Assembly: GCA_027489095.1 (NCBI GenBank)
Contig: JAIYAL010000217.1
Span: 1 to 32,879, forward strand
Reading direction: 5' to 3'
DNA: 32,879 nt
Origin: Erythrobacteraceae bacterium
Lineage (GTDB): Bacteria; Pseudomonadota; Alphaproteobacteria; Sphingomonadales; Sphingomonadaceae
Shown here: piece by piece, positions 32,381-32,879 of the stretch
Layout of the letters: every line of letters begins with the position of its first letter
How positions within the stretch are numbered: the stretch's first letter is position 1
Program-made: the position numbers and the translations under genes
The notes under the pieces: model-generated
What the model was told of the DNA's origin: nothing
Seen by the model: only the letters and a program-made list of their open reading frames with translations
Databases searched by the model: none

Positions 32381-32408
32381 CAAGGCCCGGGACATTGCCC
32401 GGGCCTTG
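32381..32408 (-). terminator. Hairpin downstream of glnA
   Basis: CAAGGCCCGGG (32381-32391) and CCCGGGCCTTG (32398-32408) form a perfect 11-bp stem with a 6-nt loop, 52 nt after the glnA stop. On the minus strand it is followed by TCGTTTGTGC, a weak U-rich tail. Likely glnA terminator. Confidence 0.7.
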
Positions 32409-32459
32409 CGTTTCTCGAGCTCAGCCGCGACGCTCCAAGGCGCCGCGGACAAACGGGCT

Positions 32460-32879
32460 TTACATGCTGTAATACATATCGAATTCGACCGGGCACGGCG
32501 TGGTTTCGGTGCGGATCACCTCTTCCCACTTGAGCTCGGCATAGGCTTCGATCTGGTCCTTGGTGAACACATCGCCCTTGAGCAGGAACTCGTAGTCGGC
32601 TGCCAGCGAATCCAGCGCTTCACGCAAGCTGCCGCACACGGTCGGCACTTCGGCGAGTTCGGCCGGCGGCAGATCATAGAGGTTCTTGTCCATCGCCTCG
32701 CCCGGGTGGATCTTGTTCTCGATCCCGTCGAGACCGGCCATCAGCAGCGCCGAATAGCACAGGTAGGGGTTGGCCATCGCATCGGGGAAGCGGAACTCGA
32801 CGCGCTTCGCCTTGTCGCCCGCACCGTAGGGGATGCGGCACGATGCCGAACGGTTGCGCGCCGAATAGGCGAGCAGCAC
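32460..32879 (-). CDS. glnA: Glutamine synthetase type I, C-terminal part (partial)
   Basis: Makes glutamine from glutamate, ammonia and ATP. Only the last 139 residues are in the window; the gene runs off the right edge. Visible are the substrate-binding [32 protein letters not shown], the adenylylation loop [12 protein letters not shown] with the target tyrosine, and the typical ending [10 protein letters not shown]. The intact loop tyrosine indicates a GSI-beta enzyme under GlnE adenylylation control, which is family knowledge. In many alphaproteobacteria glnB precedes glnA; here that position is outside the window. Confidence 0.96.
   Translation of the reverse strand: MLLAYSARNRSASCRIPYGAGDKAKRVEFRFPDAMANPYLCYSALLMAGLDGIENKIHPGEAMDKNLYDLPPAELAEVPTVCGSLREALDSLAADYEFLLKGDVFTKDQIEAYAELKWEEVIRTETTPCPVEFDMYYSM

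Noticed and set aside
31994..32452. 152-codon minus-strand frame just after glnA
   Set aside because: Begins with TTG, spans the glnA terminator hairpin and overlaps rival frames; no motif or ribosome-binding site.

Overview
The window looks like chromosomal DNA from a high-GC alphaproteobacterium, most likely Sphingomonadales and probably Erythrobacteraceae. This is inferred from the gene orders ispH-thrB-rnhA, argS-SPOR-nagZ-scpA-scpB-tatABC and bpt-tamA-tamB, and from general protein character. No rRNA or tRNA gene is visible, so the placement rests on gene content only.

Layout. 1-3019 (minus): start of a Flp/Tad pilus cluster, cpaA-cpaB-cpaC, with cpaC cut by the left edge. 3128-5226 (plus): an alpha/beta hydrolase overlapping a D-arginine-dehydrogenase-like flavoprotein by 4 nt. 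5289-5465: a 58-residue DUF1508 protein, followed by a 102-bp palindromic repeat. 5589-8073 (minus): ispH, thrB, rnhA. 8147-8797: a small lipoprotein. 9011-15710 (plus): a long co-directional housekeeping run of argS, SPOR protein, nagZ, scpA, scpB, tatA, tatB, tatC, with several start/stop overlaps. It covers translation, envelope and peptidoglycan upkeep, chromosome segregation and folded-protein export. 15755-17401 (minus): an exported amidohydrolase. 17555-18817 (plus): threonine ammonia-lyase. 19017-26468 (plus): bpt, tamA, tamB in overlapping order, joining an N-degron aminoacyltransferase to the outer-membrane TAM complex. 26678-27196 (minus): a solitary phage-type lysozyme. 27364-28243 (plus): an XRE regulator overlapping a six-helix membrane protein. 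28316-31897 (minus): a trypsin-like serine protease autotransporter. 32460-32879 (minus): the C-terminal part of glutamine synthetase, cut by the right edge.

Most genes are ordinary core genes. The parts that gene calling does not explain are: (a) three operator-like palindromes spaced exactly 17 bp apart over a likely promoter ahead of the XRE/membrane-protein pair; (b) a dispersed, hairpin-rich repeat that follows gene 3' ends in the same orientation at 8806-8907 and, as a 92-bp tandem duplication, at 26482-26665; (c) another palindromic repeat at 5476-5577; and (d) an unassigned stretch of about 560 bp between the autotransporter and glnA. No CRISPR array, insertion sequence, prophage cluster or recognisable defence system is visible. 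The XRE/membrane-protein module and the structured repeat family are the best candidates for something little described.
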